DNA of 64,000 nucleotides from Eunapius fragilis (GCA_963681505.1 OY811974.1:7836239-7900238); one strand, 5' to 3'. Positions 35,810 through 47,904 are shown, counted from the stretch's first letter. The notes: generated by a model from the letters alone, not told the origin. A program made the numbers and translations.

Positions 35810-36150
35810 GGGTGTATGTGTGCATGTGGTGTGTGCATGTGCATGAGGTGTGTGCATGTGTGTATGTGTATGTCTTTACGTACATGTATGTGTGTATGTG
35901 GTATGTGCATGTTTGTGTGCATGTGTGTGTGTGTGTTTATGTTATGTATGTGTGTGTGTGGTTTGTACATATGTATTTATGTATACGTATGTGTGTGTAA
36001 GTGTTTATGTATACGTATGTAATGTACGTGCTGTACTGTGCATGTGTACGCATTTGTATGTGTACATATGGTATGTGTGTTATGCATGCTTGTGTGTGGT
36101 GTGTGTGTGTGCTGTATATACATGTGAGTATGTATGTGTTTATGTGTATG
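35810..36150. repeat. degenerate GT/ATGT microsatellite
   Basis: Irregular TGTG/TATG-rich stretch within the large intron-like gap of the relic. Cys/Val/Met-rich frames through it are artefacts. Confidence 0.9.
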
Positions 36151-36642
36151 TAATCTAATACTATAATTTACAACGTACGTACGTCCGTCCGCATCATCAC
36201 CTATTAAAAAACCCCGTCTAGCGCCTATTGGTTACTAGGTATCCGTACCTTACCTAGCAACCAATAGGAACAACCACCTCCCACAAAGGTGCATAGCAAC
36301 GCGTACGTAGCAACCATGTATGCCTGCCACAAAACCTACAGCATGCCTGTACAGGTCATCACAAGCAGAAAGAATAAAAGCAACACTGTCATGGTTCACT
36401 CTCAATTCTCATCGTACAGGCCGAGAACATGCAGTTACTATCTGACATAATAATTCCATGGAATATTTGTATTGCGCGGGCATGTTATAGAGGTTGCGTA
36501 GTAACCGTATGTTAGAACAGGTGGTAGATTATATATGCAACATTGGGTAAAACACTAAAAAAAAAGGAGCTAGGAGGTGACCAACTGTTCATCTGGCAAA
36601 TCAATAGTGAGACGAATAACAGCAAAATGAATAATTAGCTAG

Positions 36643-36660
36643 CCCGTGATTTTTCACGGG
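36643..36660. repeat. short hairpin
   Basis: CCCGTGATTTTTCACGGG, a 7-bp stem, preceded by AGCTAG. It may be the end of a small MITE, since a related AT-rich stretch with GTACGTACGTCCGTCC lies near 36,170; the evidence is weak. Confidence 0.4.
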
Positions 36661-36737
36661 GACACGCTAGTGTGTACATATTTGTTTATGTATGTGTGTA
36701 TGTACATATCTATGTAATGTATGTATGCATGCATGCA

Positions 36738-36740
36738 TGC

Positions 36741-36771
<31 letters not shown>

Positions 36772-36978
36772 TGTATGTATGTATGTATGTATGTATGTAT
36801 GTATGTATGTATGTATGTATGTATGTATGTATGTATGTATGTATGTATGTATGTATGTATGTATGTATGTATGTATGTATGTATGTATGTATGTATGTAT
36901 GTATGTATGTATGTATGTATGTATGTATGTATGTATGTATGTATGTATGTATGTATGTATGTATGTATGTATGTATGT
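36738..36978. repeat. (GTAT)n microsatellite, about 60 units
   Basis: A near-perfect tetranucleotide array of about 240 bp. All six reading frames lack stops, which produces long MYVC/HTYI artefact frames. Confidence 0.97.
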
Positions 36979-38699
36979 GTGTATGTGTGTGTAAGTGTGT
37001 ATGTGTGTCTGTATGTGCGGTGTCTATGTATGTGTTTGTTTTGTGCTAGCGGTATTCTGGTATGTACACAATGCATGTGTATGTGTATTATGAATGTGTG
37101 AAACTTAGTATCAGGTATGTGTGTAACTCCTGATATATGTACATGTAATTGCATAGCTTGGTCATGCTGCTCGAGTGATGTTTGAATGCCAGCACTGCCA
37201 TACGTCACGCACATGGGCTAGTTCCAGAGTACTGAATGGCCATTATCTAGTAAACCAAAAGTGAGAGCATGCTGAGAACATTGCATTGAATTGAATGTTA
37301 TAATACACTTTTTAAATAGGCTTATCCATGCATTCACTTGTGCTGGAATGTTACCTCAGCAATTTGTGAGTTTTGTTCCTTTGCTGGCATTGGAGAAACC
37401 AAGAAAGCCTATACACATACCAGTAAATTCTTTGTATTTTTGTTCCTTCACAAGATACTATTATTTTCCCATAGTGTATTATACACTGAGGTACATGAGT
37501 GTACTAAATGGCATTGCTGAGGCGTCCATGCAGGATGCTATTGAAATGGTCAAAGCTCTTCCACATTACGCTACCAAGGGAGAGGTACATGTACAAGTAC
37601 TATTTCTATATTTACTACTATCATGTATACAGTGGGTTATGACAGATGCTCGCCATGACTCTACTTCTAATGCCTTCCATACCACTGTCCCTTGTATAAC
37701 AGGAAGGTATAAAGTGCATGTGAATGAATTTTTTTAATCTTAGATATTATAGCACTTGTAGAATAGTAGGAATATCCACAGTTTCTCGTGCTGAACATCA
37801 TGTGGCACAGACTAGGGAGATAGTGTGTACTAGAAAAGTGATGGCTGATGTTGTGGCTAGAGGTATGTAGCACAAGGTTTAAATAGACATAGTTCATATT
37901 TTTCTTACTGCAGGTCTCAATGTTACTGCTCACTACTGCAGGGTAAGATGCTTTTCTTTCTCATTGCAACTGCTGTTTGATGTGACAACAAATTCTTATA
38001 TTTAGTGCAGGGACACATACTGGATTGAATCTTTTAATCATCAACTTCTCACATATTTGTCCAAAAGAGTTCATTTCGGGGATGACACTTTTGTTATGAG
38101 AATGAACCTTGCTGTGCTTGACTGGGTATGTTTATGGGTATTCACTACTTTGCTAACCATACATCTGCATCTTTCCAGAATGAGAATGTACAAAGAGCAG
38201 CCACAAGTCATCGAGTGTATCTAATTGCCCGGAGGCCAGACCGTCAAGCACCATCTCGTGTGCTTAGGCCAAAAACATTCAACTTTGTTAAACACATCTG
38301 GGAGGCATACGTACACCAAAACAAACAGTGTACTAAGTATGTTGTTTGTGAACATGTGTAGTTTGTACATTAATATGACATTACATCACATACAGTGTTG
38401 TTCAAGGCGATGAAGAGGAGGGTTCTAATGATGACGGATTTTTTGTGCCTGGACTTGAGGATGGGAACTTTGTTGATGACGATGATGATGACAATGACGA
38501 TGATGATGACAATGATGATGATGATGACAATGATGATGCTGAGGACATCGTTGAAGATGAGATGTAGATGTAGCGTGTGTGAGTTGCTCACCCTTCTCTA
38601 TGTAACCATCTACGTCAATTGCATAGATAGCTCTATTGTTGTATACTTTGCTCTGTGTACTGGTGCTCTATACATGCTACCAATGTAATCTGCTTTGTG

Positions 38700-40160
38700 A
38701 TTGAAGGTTTTTTCATGTATGATCTCAGTTGTTTATAAGTAGAGATGTAATGTAATTAATGGCTGAAAACTTGCTTTTGAAAAATTTGAGCAGAACGTTA
38801 TAGACTACATCGACTCTAATACCTTTACCTTAATTATTTGTACAATACACGGAGGATGCATCTTATATTTAGCTTGTACACTTGTCAAATTCAACATTGG
38901 CATCTTATCACACGTATAGTTTTGCGAGCGAGCTAGCCTATACTTCTTGTATGGATTTCTTAGCTGTTTGTAACCATCAATATCACTTTGATAATTGCAT
39001 CTGCGCATGTTTTTCCCCACAAACCAAGTTTACCACTAGTGCATCAAAGTAGTATGTGTGTGTACACGTATGTGTCTGGCCTAGGAAGAGTTAAATTTAT
39101 TACAACTAAGGCTTTGTACTATTTCAAACGTTGTGTGACTAAACACAGGTATTGGTACTTTTTTAAGAGAATGATTGCTGGACTGGGTTGATATTTATGT
39201 CTTATTCATACCTTTGCTGCCATAAGAGCTGTTCCACCTTGTGTGGCTAGCTATACTTCTAAGTTGTTGTATTGACCTCGCTTCCATACAAAAACTCCTT
39301 TACCTCCCAATGCATTTGGACCTGAACTGTCAAGCTGAAACAGGATAATGCACTTCCCACAAGGTTGTTTAGATTCAGAAACACTTCTGTGGGACAATAA
39401 CCTTATCATATGTTTAGGTTGATGTTTAGTATATATTCATAAGTCGGGGAGACCAGTGTCCCATATGAATCTAATCTACATCTGTCATGTGACTGATGTA
39501 CCTGTTGATAAGATATGTACTTGGTCTTGCAAGTAGCAACAGTACATCTGTTCAGAGTCTTTGCTTTGTACTATACCTTTTTTCTTGTCGTGGTTTGTGT
39601 ACTGATGGTCCATGCATCTACCATTTTACTGGTACACATTTAGAATGTGCTTGGTGATTGATTGTCTTTTCATGTAAGCTCTGAAATTTTGCTTTTTGCA
39701 CTCTGTGAAATGTGGTATATAAGTTACTTATGAAACATAACTTGGTTAAATTAATAAACAGTTCTTTTCAGAACTACTACTACTACTAAAGACACTACAT
39801 ATGCCAATCTTGCTAATACATAGAAACAGTGTGGTTCAATTTTTACATGTATTTTATGTGTACATGTATGTTGTGCGTACACATGTTTACGTATATATGC
39901 ATGTGTACACATGACACGTGTACGTAGTGTATCATGTTTGTGTGTGCCCACATGTGTAAGTATGAGTACAGTGTGTAAGATGCATGTGTGTGATTGCATA
40001 CACATATATCAGTATCTGAGTACAGATGTGTATATAGTGTACCATGTGTGCTTACACATGTGTAAGTACATTTACATGTGTGTGTAGGTAGTAATGTGTT
40101 AAAATGTGTGTGTGCGTACACATGTGTATGTATATGAGTACACATGTGTAAGGAGAGTAC
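38700..40160. other. no gene recognised
   Basis: AT-rich sequence with a degenerate GTAC/GTGTAC microsatellite at 39,845-40,160. The stretch ACGTATAGTTTTGCGAGCGAGCTAGCC near 38,912 recurs at 41,176 with one change. Confidence 0.6.
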
Positions 40161-40181
40161 CATGTGTGTTTTGATTATAAT

Positions 40182-40920
40182 TTAGGCTTCAAAGGCAGAT
40201 CTGTACCCTGTATACGGCACTCCTTCAGGGTTTGGAAATCTTCTCTGTATTTCCTGTGATATATGTACATCATTAAAGTAATTTTGTGTTCTTTTTTTCT
40301 TACATCTTGTATACATTGTGGCATGATTTCTCTCATCATGTACAACTGTTCTGTCCTGTTTCCTCCTGAGGTATGTTGGGTGATGCCAAAAGCCTACATG
40401 ACTCAGGAGCTGCCAGAACTTTCTATACAATCGGAATCTTTTCGTTCTGTTTGTGAGGGATGGTCTTGCCATCCCTACAAGGATAGCAGGTGGCCGTGAC
40501 ACAATGCATGGCCCACATAACCTATGTGGACAGGTTGGACTTTGAGGTCTGCCATTCATTGTCGGATGGTCTACTGTGGTTGTGGTATGTCCTACAATGT
40601 ATTCATTATAAACATGTAGGTGTATGAGGTGCTAACAGATACCTTGTATGTGTAATTCCTCAGATTGCCCTCCAAATGACACTTCAACTTGATTGCACAC
40701 AACAGAGATGCACATTCCGTTAGAGTTATGTGACTGCACTAAGGTGTTTAGTTGTTCTAAGAAGTCATCGGGCACATACCCAATACTACTTGTAATCTCA
40801 ACTTTGAAGAATACAATAGCAATATAAGTTTTCATATGTTGATCATAGTCGTTATTTACCTGAATTGCATTTGGCCATGATTGCATGTACACGTACACGC
40901 TAGTATAGTTCTTCGTCAAA
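40182..40920 (-). pseudogene. possible exon pair of unknown gene
   Basis: A minus-strand frame at 40,919-40,648 contains SIGYVPDDFLEQLNTLVQSH and ISVVCNQVEVSFGGQSEELH and ends at a plausible donor (CAAG|GTATCT). A second open frame at 40,559-40,182 is rich in Arg/Lys. I do not recognise either. They could be a second ORF of X2. Confidence 0.3.
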
Positions 40921-40971
40921 GGTCACGTGCCGTATATATATATTTTTTTTTTTTTCTAAAAGATATGCATA

Positions 40972-41033
40972 CTCATACTTGACAAAAAGAAGCTTCTGGG
41001 GTCATACTTGACAAAAAGAAGCTTCTGGGGGCT
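40972..41033. repeat. 31-bp tandem duplication
   Basis: CATACTTGACAAAAAGAAGC plus TTCTGGGG occurs twice in tandem. Short and probably recent. Confidence 0.85.
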
Positions 41034-42162
41034 ATTTTTTTCTCATGCTTAGATGGCGTTTCGTGCATGAAGCTCCACTAGCACTTTCCGTACGCGTGGT
41101 TGCAAAATCTTGGGTGACTCCGGGGTCCTCGTTATTTGTCTTTAGTGCATTTTTCTACTCTGATTGGATACTTCACACGCGTATAGTTCTGCGAGCGAGC
41201 TAGCCAAGATGTAAATCACGTGATACATAGGGGAATTCCCTTGCCTGGCAAGCTCCTTTTATACTCGGATCGAAAGAATTATTCGGCGCTGCGCGTGCGT
41301 GAACGTACGACGCAATGCGCGTGTATTTACATAAAACCTCGTTCTTTAACGTGCATGCGATTTATTAAAGTACTAGTGGCTCTTCGCTTTTGGTTCGGTA
41401 CTTCCTAATCCACGGACGATTTCGAAGTCGGAACGGTACAAAGACGACGATATCTGAGATCAATCCCACGAGGTTTAAGACCTGGAAGTCTACCTGTGGG
41501 ACCCTCCATTGAATACCGGTATATACGTACATATAGGGTAGCGTAGGTAGTAATCGGCATGCGGTAGTGTTCGGCACCCGACGTGTTATTATTTAAAAGG
41601 AGCGTAGTTGCATTAAACTATGCTTACTGCCTCCTAAGACAACCCAGAAGGATGGCTCTTATCCTTTTTTGAAGTACTGAAAAGTCTTTTAGAAGTCTCT
41701 GTATTGTGTTGAAAGTGCGGTTGCCGACCACTCCCCATTGCCGACTATACCCTGCGCTACCCTATATGGAATACCTCACAGCTAACAGCTACAGTACAGT
41801 ATGGAGTGGACCCTATGGCGACATATGGTGAGACAGCGCTACGGAATACCCGACAGCTAGCAAACAAGTACTGTATGTGTATGTGTGACTGTATGCATGT
41901 GTTGTGTGAGTGGCTATGAATCCTCTCTCCCCCTCTCTGTGCACGTATGCCAGTATGTACATGTATATGTACATGTATGCTAAGAATCAGTTCTTGTGTG
42001 TTGTTGTGTTACCTTGTGCATACGTACATGAATGTACATGTAATTGGCTTGTTTTGATGACATTCTGCATTGTTTTCCACAGTACACAGCTCAATCTCCA
42101 GCTATCAGTGCTCACCAAAGGCAAGTTTAGCTTAGCAGGGTTGGCCTATTAATTTACCCACT

Positions 42163-42843
42163 CCCTCCCTCCCTCCCTCCCTCCCTCCCTCCCTCCCTCC
42201 CTCCCTCCCTCCCTCCCTCCCTCCCTCCCTCCCTCCCTCCCTCCCTCCCTCCCTCCCTCCCTCCCTCCCTCCCTCCCTCCCTCCCTCCCTCCCTCCCTCC
42301 CTCCCTCCCTCCCTCCCTCCCTCCCTCCCTCCCTCCCTCCCTCCCTCCCTCCCTCCCTCCCTCCCTCCCTCCCTCCCTCCCTCCCTCCCTCCCTCCCTCC
42401 CTCTCTCCCTCCCTCCCTCCCTCCCTCCCTCTCTCCCTCCCTCCCTCCCTCCCTCCCTCCCTCCCTCCCTCCCTCCCTCCCTCCCCCCTCCCTCCCTCCC
42501 TCCCTCCCTCCCTCCCTCCCTCCCTCCCTCCCTCCCTCCCTCCCTCCCTCCCTCCCTCCCTCCCTCCCTCCCTCCCTCCCTCCCTCCCTCCCTCCCTCCC
42601 TCCCTCCCTCCCTCCCTCCCTCCCTCCCTCCCTCCCTCCCTCCCTCCCTCCCTCCCTCCCCTCCCTCCCCTCCCTCCCTCCCTCCTCCCTCCCTCCCCTC
42701 CCTCCCTTCCTCCCTCCCCTCCCTCCCTTCCTCCCTCCCCTCCCTCCCTCCCTCCCTCCCTCCCTCCCTCCCTCCCTCCCTCCCTCCCTCCCTCCCTCCC
42801 TCCCTCTCCTCCCTCCCTCCCTCTCCTCCCTCCCTCCCTCTCC
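42163..42843. repeat. (CCCT)n array, about 680 bp
   Basis: A nearly uninterrupted TCCC tetranucleotide array with a few CT or C slips towards its right end. The opposite strand gives Gly/Arg/Glu-repeat frames of more than 240 residues that are not genes. Confidence 0.97.
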
Positions 42844-42893
42844 TTGCCTCTTCCCTCCTTCCATGATCCTCTCCTTCCACTTTCCTTCAACAG

Positions 42894-43375
42894 AGGAGGC
42901 CCAGAATAGTGACGAAGATAAGGACAGACTCAGCAAGGTGACCCACACATACCAGTCTGAGAGGAAGGCGGAGCCAGCAGGCCTGGGGGCCACTCTCACC
43001 TTGGAGATGGAGACAGAACAGAACAGGGACCAGCGGGGTGTCGTGGAGAAGGCACAGAATTTGAACCAGGTCTGGGCACTGGGCACCACTTGCAGTAACC
43101 CTTTATAGGCCAGTCAGATACAGTGATATAAGACACCAATATTAGCATTATTAAATTTTATTTGTATACGTACATATGTCTAGTTGCCATGGTGATTTTA
43201 CCATAGTACATGTCCTCGTACCATGCAGCAAAACTCATAGTCTGTTGTATAATGATTTTAAAATATTGTTTGTTTATGTATAGTATGGAAGAGGACAATA
43301 TACAGAGGACAGGACTACACCAAGTACATTGAGAGGAGGGAGACCTCACAGAGGAGTGCAGCCAGCAGGTGGATG
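42894..43375 (+). pseudogene. RNF113-like exon pair in X2
   Basis: The first exon, 42894-43069, is bounded by CAACAG and CAG|GTCTGG and reads VTHTYQSERKAEPAGLGATL, TLEMETEQNRDQRGVVEKAQ. The second, from 43284 after TATGTATAG, reads IYRGQDYTKYIERRETSQRS. These match in order the pre-zinc-finger region of RNF113/Cwc24, a spliceosome-associated RING protein (family pattern AT...E..TE..RD......E..Q, then YRG...Y.KY...DT). The CCCH and RING domains are not seen. It is probably a gene fragment carried in or inserted into X2. Confidence 0.55.
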
Positions 43376-43439
43376 TGATCAAGGGAGGTGTGGTAGCAGA
43401 TGTGATGAAGCCAAATATTGTGGCATACAAATGTACGAT

Positions 43440-44440
43440 TACATGTGGTGTGTTGTATGTACTGGACTGGTGTGTTGCATGTACTGGACTGGTGTGTTGT
43501 ATGTACTGGACTGGTGTGTTGTATGTACTGGACTGGTGTGTTGCATGTACTGGACTGGTGTGTTGCATGTATTGGACTGGTGTGTTGCATGTACTGGACT
43601 GGTGTGTTGTATGTACTGGACTGGTGTGTTGTATGTACTGGACTGGTGTGTTGTATGTACTGGACTGGTGTGATGTATGTACTGGACTGGTGTGTTGTAT
43701 GTACTGGACTGGTGTGTTGCATGTATTGGACTGGTGTGTTGCATGTACTGGACTGGTGTGTTGTATGTACTGGACTGGTGTGTTTTGTGTGCATGTACTG
43801 GACTGGTGTGTTGTATGTACTGGACTGGTGTGTTGTATGTATTGGACTGGTGTGTTGTATGTACTGGACTGGTGTGTTGTATGTACTGGACTGGTGTGTT
43901 GTATGTACTGGACTGGTGTGTTGTATGTACTGGACTGGTGTGTTGTATGTACTGGACTGGTGTGTTGCATGTACTGGACTGGTGTGTTGTATGTACTGGA
44001 CTGGTGTGTTGCATGTACTGGACTGGTGTGTTGTATGTACTGGACTGGTGTGTTGCATGTATTGGACTGGTGTGTTGCATGTACTGGACTGGTGTGTTGT
44101 ATGTACTGGACTGGTGTGTTGTATGTACTGGACTGGTGTGTTGCATGTACTGGACTGGTGTGTTGTATGTACTGGACTGGTGTGTTGTATGTACTGGACT
44201 GGTGTTTTGCATGTACTGGACTAGTGTGTTGTACATGTATGTATGTACTGGACTGGTGTGTTGCATGTATTGGACTGGTGTGTTGTATGTACTGGACTGG
44301 TGTGTTGTATGTACTGGACTGGTATGTTGTATGTACTGGACTGATGTGTTGTATGTACTGGGCTGGTGTGTTGTATGCACTGGACTGGTGTGTTGCATGT
44401 ACTGGACTGATGTGGTATATGTACTGGACTGGTGTGTTTT
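43440..44440. repeat. 20-bp minisatellite, about 50 copies
   Basis: The unit is TGTACTGGACTGGTGTGTTG with variants (GCATGTATTGG, TTTTGTGTGCA). The unit contains no stop in most frames, so the array is open in several frames on both strands and gives WTGVLYVLDWCVVC-type frames of over 300 residues. There are no spacers of differing sequence, so it is not a CRISPR array. Confidence 0.97.
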
Positions 44441-44499
44441 TACTGTTGTATGCACTGGAGGAGTATGTTGTAGGTGTGATGTACCTACTGGATTGCAAT

Positions 44500-44840
44500 G
44501 TGGCACTGTGGTCACTGTGATCCAGAAGCCTCTGATTATGGGTGGGTGTGTGTCACTAGTTCCTGAGTCCTACATGCAGTACAGAGGCATAAGCTATTAG
44601 CTGGCCTATCTGCTTGCCACCACCTCACATATTTCGTCATAGCAAACTGTGTGTGTACTTGTGTTTTTTTGTTATGTACATGGTCCATTTCTAGGGGTCT
44701 GTAGCTTTTTACTGGAGGGAAGCCTTGATAGTGGCAGTGAAACCCTATCTCAATAGATTTGTAAGGACTGGGCCACTGGAAAGTTTACATGCTGAGCTAT
44801 TCACACACATGGCTTCATATAAACCCATGGCTTCTCCAAG

Positions 44841-44933
<93 letters not shown>

Positions 44934-45764
44934 GGGTGGGGGCACACCTAAATTTACAAATTCTGAGGATGATACACTGGTGTCTACTATATCTCACCAC
45001 CATCCTTCCTCTTTACCAAAGGTGCAGGGGCAATGCACCACCCCCTATCCTCCCCCCTCATACAACATACCAATTGAGTACATGCAACACAGCACATACA
45101 GTGTATTATGTACTGGACTGGTGTGTTGAACTGGACTGGTATATGTACTGGGCTGGTGTATTGGACTGGTATGGCCAGTCCAGTACATACAACACACCAG
45201 TCCAGTGCATACAACACACCAGTCCAGTACATACAACACACCAGTCCAGTACATACAACACACCAGTCCAGTACATACAACACACCATTCCAGTACATAC
45301 AACACACCAGTCCAACACACCACCAACCTTCCTCTTTACCAAAGGTGCAGGGGCAATGCACCACCCCCTATCCTCCCCCCTCATACAACATACCAATTGA
45401 GTACATGCAACACAGCACATACAGTGATGGATGGGTCTCTTCTAAAGTAAAGAATGGTGTGGCAGTAAGTCCTGAAAATAGTGTGGCAGTAAGTCCTGAA
45501 AATAGGAAGGGCATTTTAGCTTGGAAGACATGTGGGTTTGAAATTGATGCTAGTCCTTTTATCTTATACATGTATACCACAAGCGTGGTTTTGTAGGCCA
45601 CAGCATGAAGCAGTATGTAAACTACCTTAGTCCAGGTAACCACAAATTTGACAGAGAGCTGATAATTCTAAAACTGCTTCTGGGTTTGTTTTTGAATGTC
45701 AATGTCTCTGTCTTTGACAATGTGTATGACATGATTTTTGAAATAGATGCTGCCCTCATGAAGG

Positions 45765-45807
<43 letters not shown>

Positions 45808-46060
45808 TGTGTGTATCTGTGTGTTCAGAGCCCTGCCTACCAACCCATATTGGAGTAAGGTCTGGAGAAGAAAATGGAGGTCACTACCATGTGCAGGAAT
45901 CAAACTTTTATGTATGTGTGTTAAATTTGTTTGGTAGTGTGAACATTTCGGTTCTCTCCACATAAACTGATTTCTGTCACAATGGGCAAATGCCACAAAT
46001 GGCTCAGCACAGCAGGGGACTTTCATGATGATTCACACATGTGTGTGTAAAGCATGGCAT
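44500..46060. other. simple-repeat region, no gene
   Basis: It contains a (GT)n run at 44,845-44,931, a second (GT)n at 45,767-45,810, and two near-identical blocks at about 44,990-45,110 and 45,330-45,430 (CTTCCTCTTTACCAAAGGTG...). Between them, at 45,105-45,315, the 20-bp minisatellite unit appears in direct and then inverted orientation. An AGTAAGTCCTGAAAATAG stretch is doubled near 45,463-45,500. Confidence 0.85.
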
Positions 46061-46311
46061 GGGACTGTTGCGCGCGGTCGATCGATTTGCGCTATCCATC
46101 GATTGCTCTGCGCGAACAATAGATCTATCGTTTGCGCACCAATCTATCGATCGCGCAACCACCGATGGATCGCGCAATTTACTGATAATGGCAATGCAAT
46201 CCATTGATCGCGCAACGATTCTGCATGCATGACTCTGATATCAAACGATGATATTAATATTACATGGATAGCATACTGACATGCAGAATGCTGACATGCA
46301 GAATCCTTATG

Positions 46312-46490
46312 ACAGGTTATTTGGAGCACAAGTCACACATCCATTTCTTAAACTGAGTCGCACTGATTCCAACACAGTTTGAATGGAAGCGTTCACAGCA
46401 ACGGATATCCAGTTTGCCATAATTTGCGTACCTACACTTGCAATATAATTTGGTAGATAATCCGTGGGTGGCGATTTACAACAGTACATG
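46312..46490 (-). pseudogene. PHD-type zinc finger at the end of the Ginger-type transposase
   Basis: The minus strand reads CKCRYANYGKLDIRCCERFH then SNCVGISATQFKKWMCDLCS, ending in a stop. The Cys4-His-Cys3 spacing and the W.CDLC end fit a PHD finger, which would bind chromatin. It follows the Cys-rich region in the same orientation. Confidence 0.6.
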
Positions 46491-46719
46491 GAAAAGGAAC
46501 TATACCAAACTTATCAACACAGTCCGGCTTTAAGATGATTGTACAATTGCTTGTAATGCAGTTGAGTTGGATCTTCTCCGTGAATCAGTGATGTGGCTAG
46601 GTCACACAAGAGTAGCTGTCTTCTTGTTCTTGGACATTCATGACATTAATCGCTACTTGGAATTCAGAACATTTAATATATATCTCGACGCAATCTGGTT
46701 GGAAAAAGTTGTAGACAGA

Positions 46720-47060
46720 TGACATTGAGAGGAACATTCTATGCCATTTTTCTTACAAATACACCTCAATCATAGATTTGCATCCACGTGCACTTGTGCA
46801 TTAACAGCTGGACTTTGTGAATTTTGTCAGTGGATGGAATTTCAGTGCTGCTTCACGAAGTGATAAATGTACTTCAGCATTACCAGCATCAATTTGGCCA
46901 TCATAAGACTGGTGATCCCCTCCACAGAATTTCCCCTTTAGGGTTCCATAAGCAGTTGTAAGGCAATATGTCTTCACCTTGTCCCCATACGCATGTTCAA
47001 TAACACAAAGAAGCCGTGGCACATCAGTTTTGGATCTATCTAGCTTGGGAATGTGGGAAT
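46720..47060 (-). pseudogene. C-terminal region of Ginger-type transposase (KRBA2-like)
   Basis: The minus strand reads VTIPKLDRSKTDVPRLL, VIEHAYGDKVKTYCLTTAYG, TLKGKFCGG, HLSLREAALKFHPLTKF, then a Cys-rich end CICKKNGIECSSQCH after a frame change. The I.....DR...D.PR, YG.LKG, SLREAA and C.CK..C...CH series is known from KRBA2-like and related domesticated Ginger proteins and from the transposons themselves. Confidence 0.65.
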
Positions 47061-47209
47061 GCTAACAGTTACTTTATCACCAGTATGAAAAGTTTGAACC
47101 TTCATTCATTCGAATCCTCTTGTCACTCCAAAGTACTGACGTTGCATCTGAAGTCAAGGACATACATGCCAGTATGTCCATGTCAGTAAGAGAATTCAGC
47201 TTATACATG

Positions 47210-47400
47210 TACTTACGTAGTCCAATACTTTCTTATAGCCAGTGCGCTTCAATTCGTTGTCATGGATTGCCTGAACTACATCAACCAACTGGTCTGCATG
47301 TAATACACGAAGAAATTTCGAACTTTCCTATAAGATACAAGGGGATATACTCATTGTGGACATGTACTACACCCAATCTTGACGCTTTCGTCATTCGGAA
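47210..47400 (-). pseudogene. N-terminal exon of Ginger-type transposase
   Basis: The minus strand reads KFLRVLHADQLVDVVQAIHD then NELKRTGYKKVLDYV and ends at a donor (TAC|GTAAGT). The pattern of a HADQ/E segment then H...+.GY+K...Y is the N-terminal region of Ginger/KRBA2-like integrase-type proteins. A stop lies just upstream in this frame. Confidence 0.55.
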
Positions 47401-47902
47401 TTACAAGGACTTGCGAGAGAGGAAGATCGACGACCTGTAACTTCCTGGTTTTCACCTAGTATTACTATTGGCAACACTAGTCATCCAAGCTTTAAACAGC
47501 GGATCCATATCAAGCCACGATACGCGTGTAGCTGACAGCACCCTGAAAGGCAAACAGTCAAGATATCAAGCTTTTGCACCTATTCGCACACGTGCGCAAT
47601 CAATCGACTGCGCAAGCGCATTGCTGTTCACGTGTGTTCTATTGATCACGCAAGCTACTTGCTGCACAATCGATCGATTGTTGCGCGATCCATCGGTGGT
47701 TGCGCGATCGATAGATTGGTGCGCAAACGATAGATCTATTCGCGTAGAGCAATCGATGGATAGCGCAAATCGATCGACCGCGCGCAACAGGACATTGGCT
47801 ACAAAATCGAAATGCAATGTAGATGTGACAAATCAATTTGGGATCTGTTTATACAACATGACACTACTGATGTGATGTGGTCAAGAAACCTTATGAGCAT
47901 GC

Positions 47903-47904
<2 letters not shown>

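Larger units (their letters stand above)
35327..38567 (+). pseudogene. multi-exon DDE-like transposase relic in X2
   Basis: Likely exons: 35327-35564 (ATRHRLSLQVTFSSQQEKDA), 35612-35754 (KRCFYNLCEGLVKHCTCKSS), about 37320-37720 (HAFTCAGMLPQQF, then WVMTDARHDSTSNAFHTTV), 37744-37862 (RIVGISTVSRAEHHVAQTRE), 37914-37942, 38006-38125 (YWIESFNHQLLTYLSKRVHF, DTFVMRMNLAVLDW), 38179-38336 and 38396-38567 with an Asp-rich tail. I recognise the pattern TDAR..S...., then NHQLLTY..KR.HF...F.MR.NLA..DWN, from transposon-associated proteins of invertebrates and fish, but I cannot name the superfamily. Frame changes near 37,370 and in the third exon show decay. It could be the source of the X-family transposase. 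Confidence 0.6.
46066..47789 (-). mobile_element. Ginger-type element fragment with GGAC target duplication
   Basis: The ends are TGTTGCGCGCGGTCGATCGA and its exact inverse, with inverted repeats of about 110 bp holding ATCGATCGCGCAA motifs. GGAC flanks both sides (46062-46065, 47790-47793), a four-base duplication as expected of Ginger elements. Three coding pieces on the minus strand match Gypsy-integrase-like transposase ends. The integrase core is missing, so this is an internally deleted copy lying inside X2. Confidence 0.8.

Noticed and set aside
36654-37214. Long HTYI/MYVC frames
   Set aside because: Produced by the (GTAT)n microsatellite.
40182-40559. P2X-type C-terminal domain
   Set aside because: The Cys spacing and basic motifs did not match well enough; left as unknown.
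42132-43089. Minus-strand frames of 240-310 residues rich in Gly, Arg and Glu
   Set aside because: They are translations of the (CCCT)n array, open in every frame.
43440-44440. CRISPR-like array of short repeats
   Set aside because: The units are contiguous with no unique spacers, and the context is eukaryotic.
43158-44600. Frames of up to about 450 residues on both strands (WTGVLYVLDW and HTSPVHTTHQSS types)
   Set aside because: They come from a 20-bp tandem repeat lacking stop codons; there is no start context or domain, and both strands are open at once.
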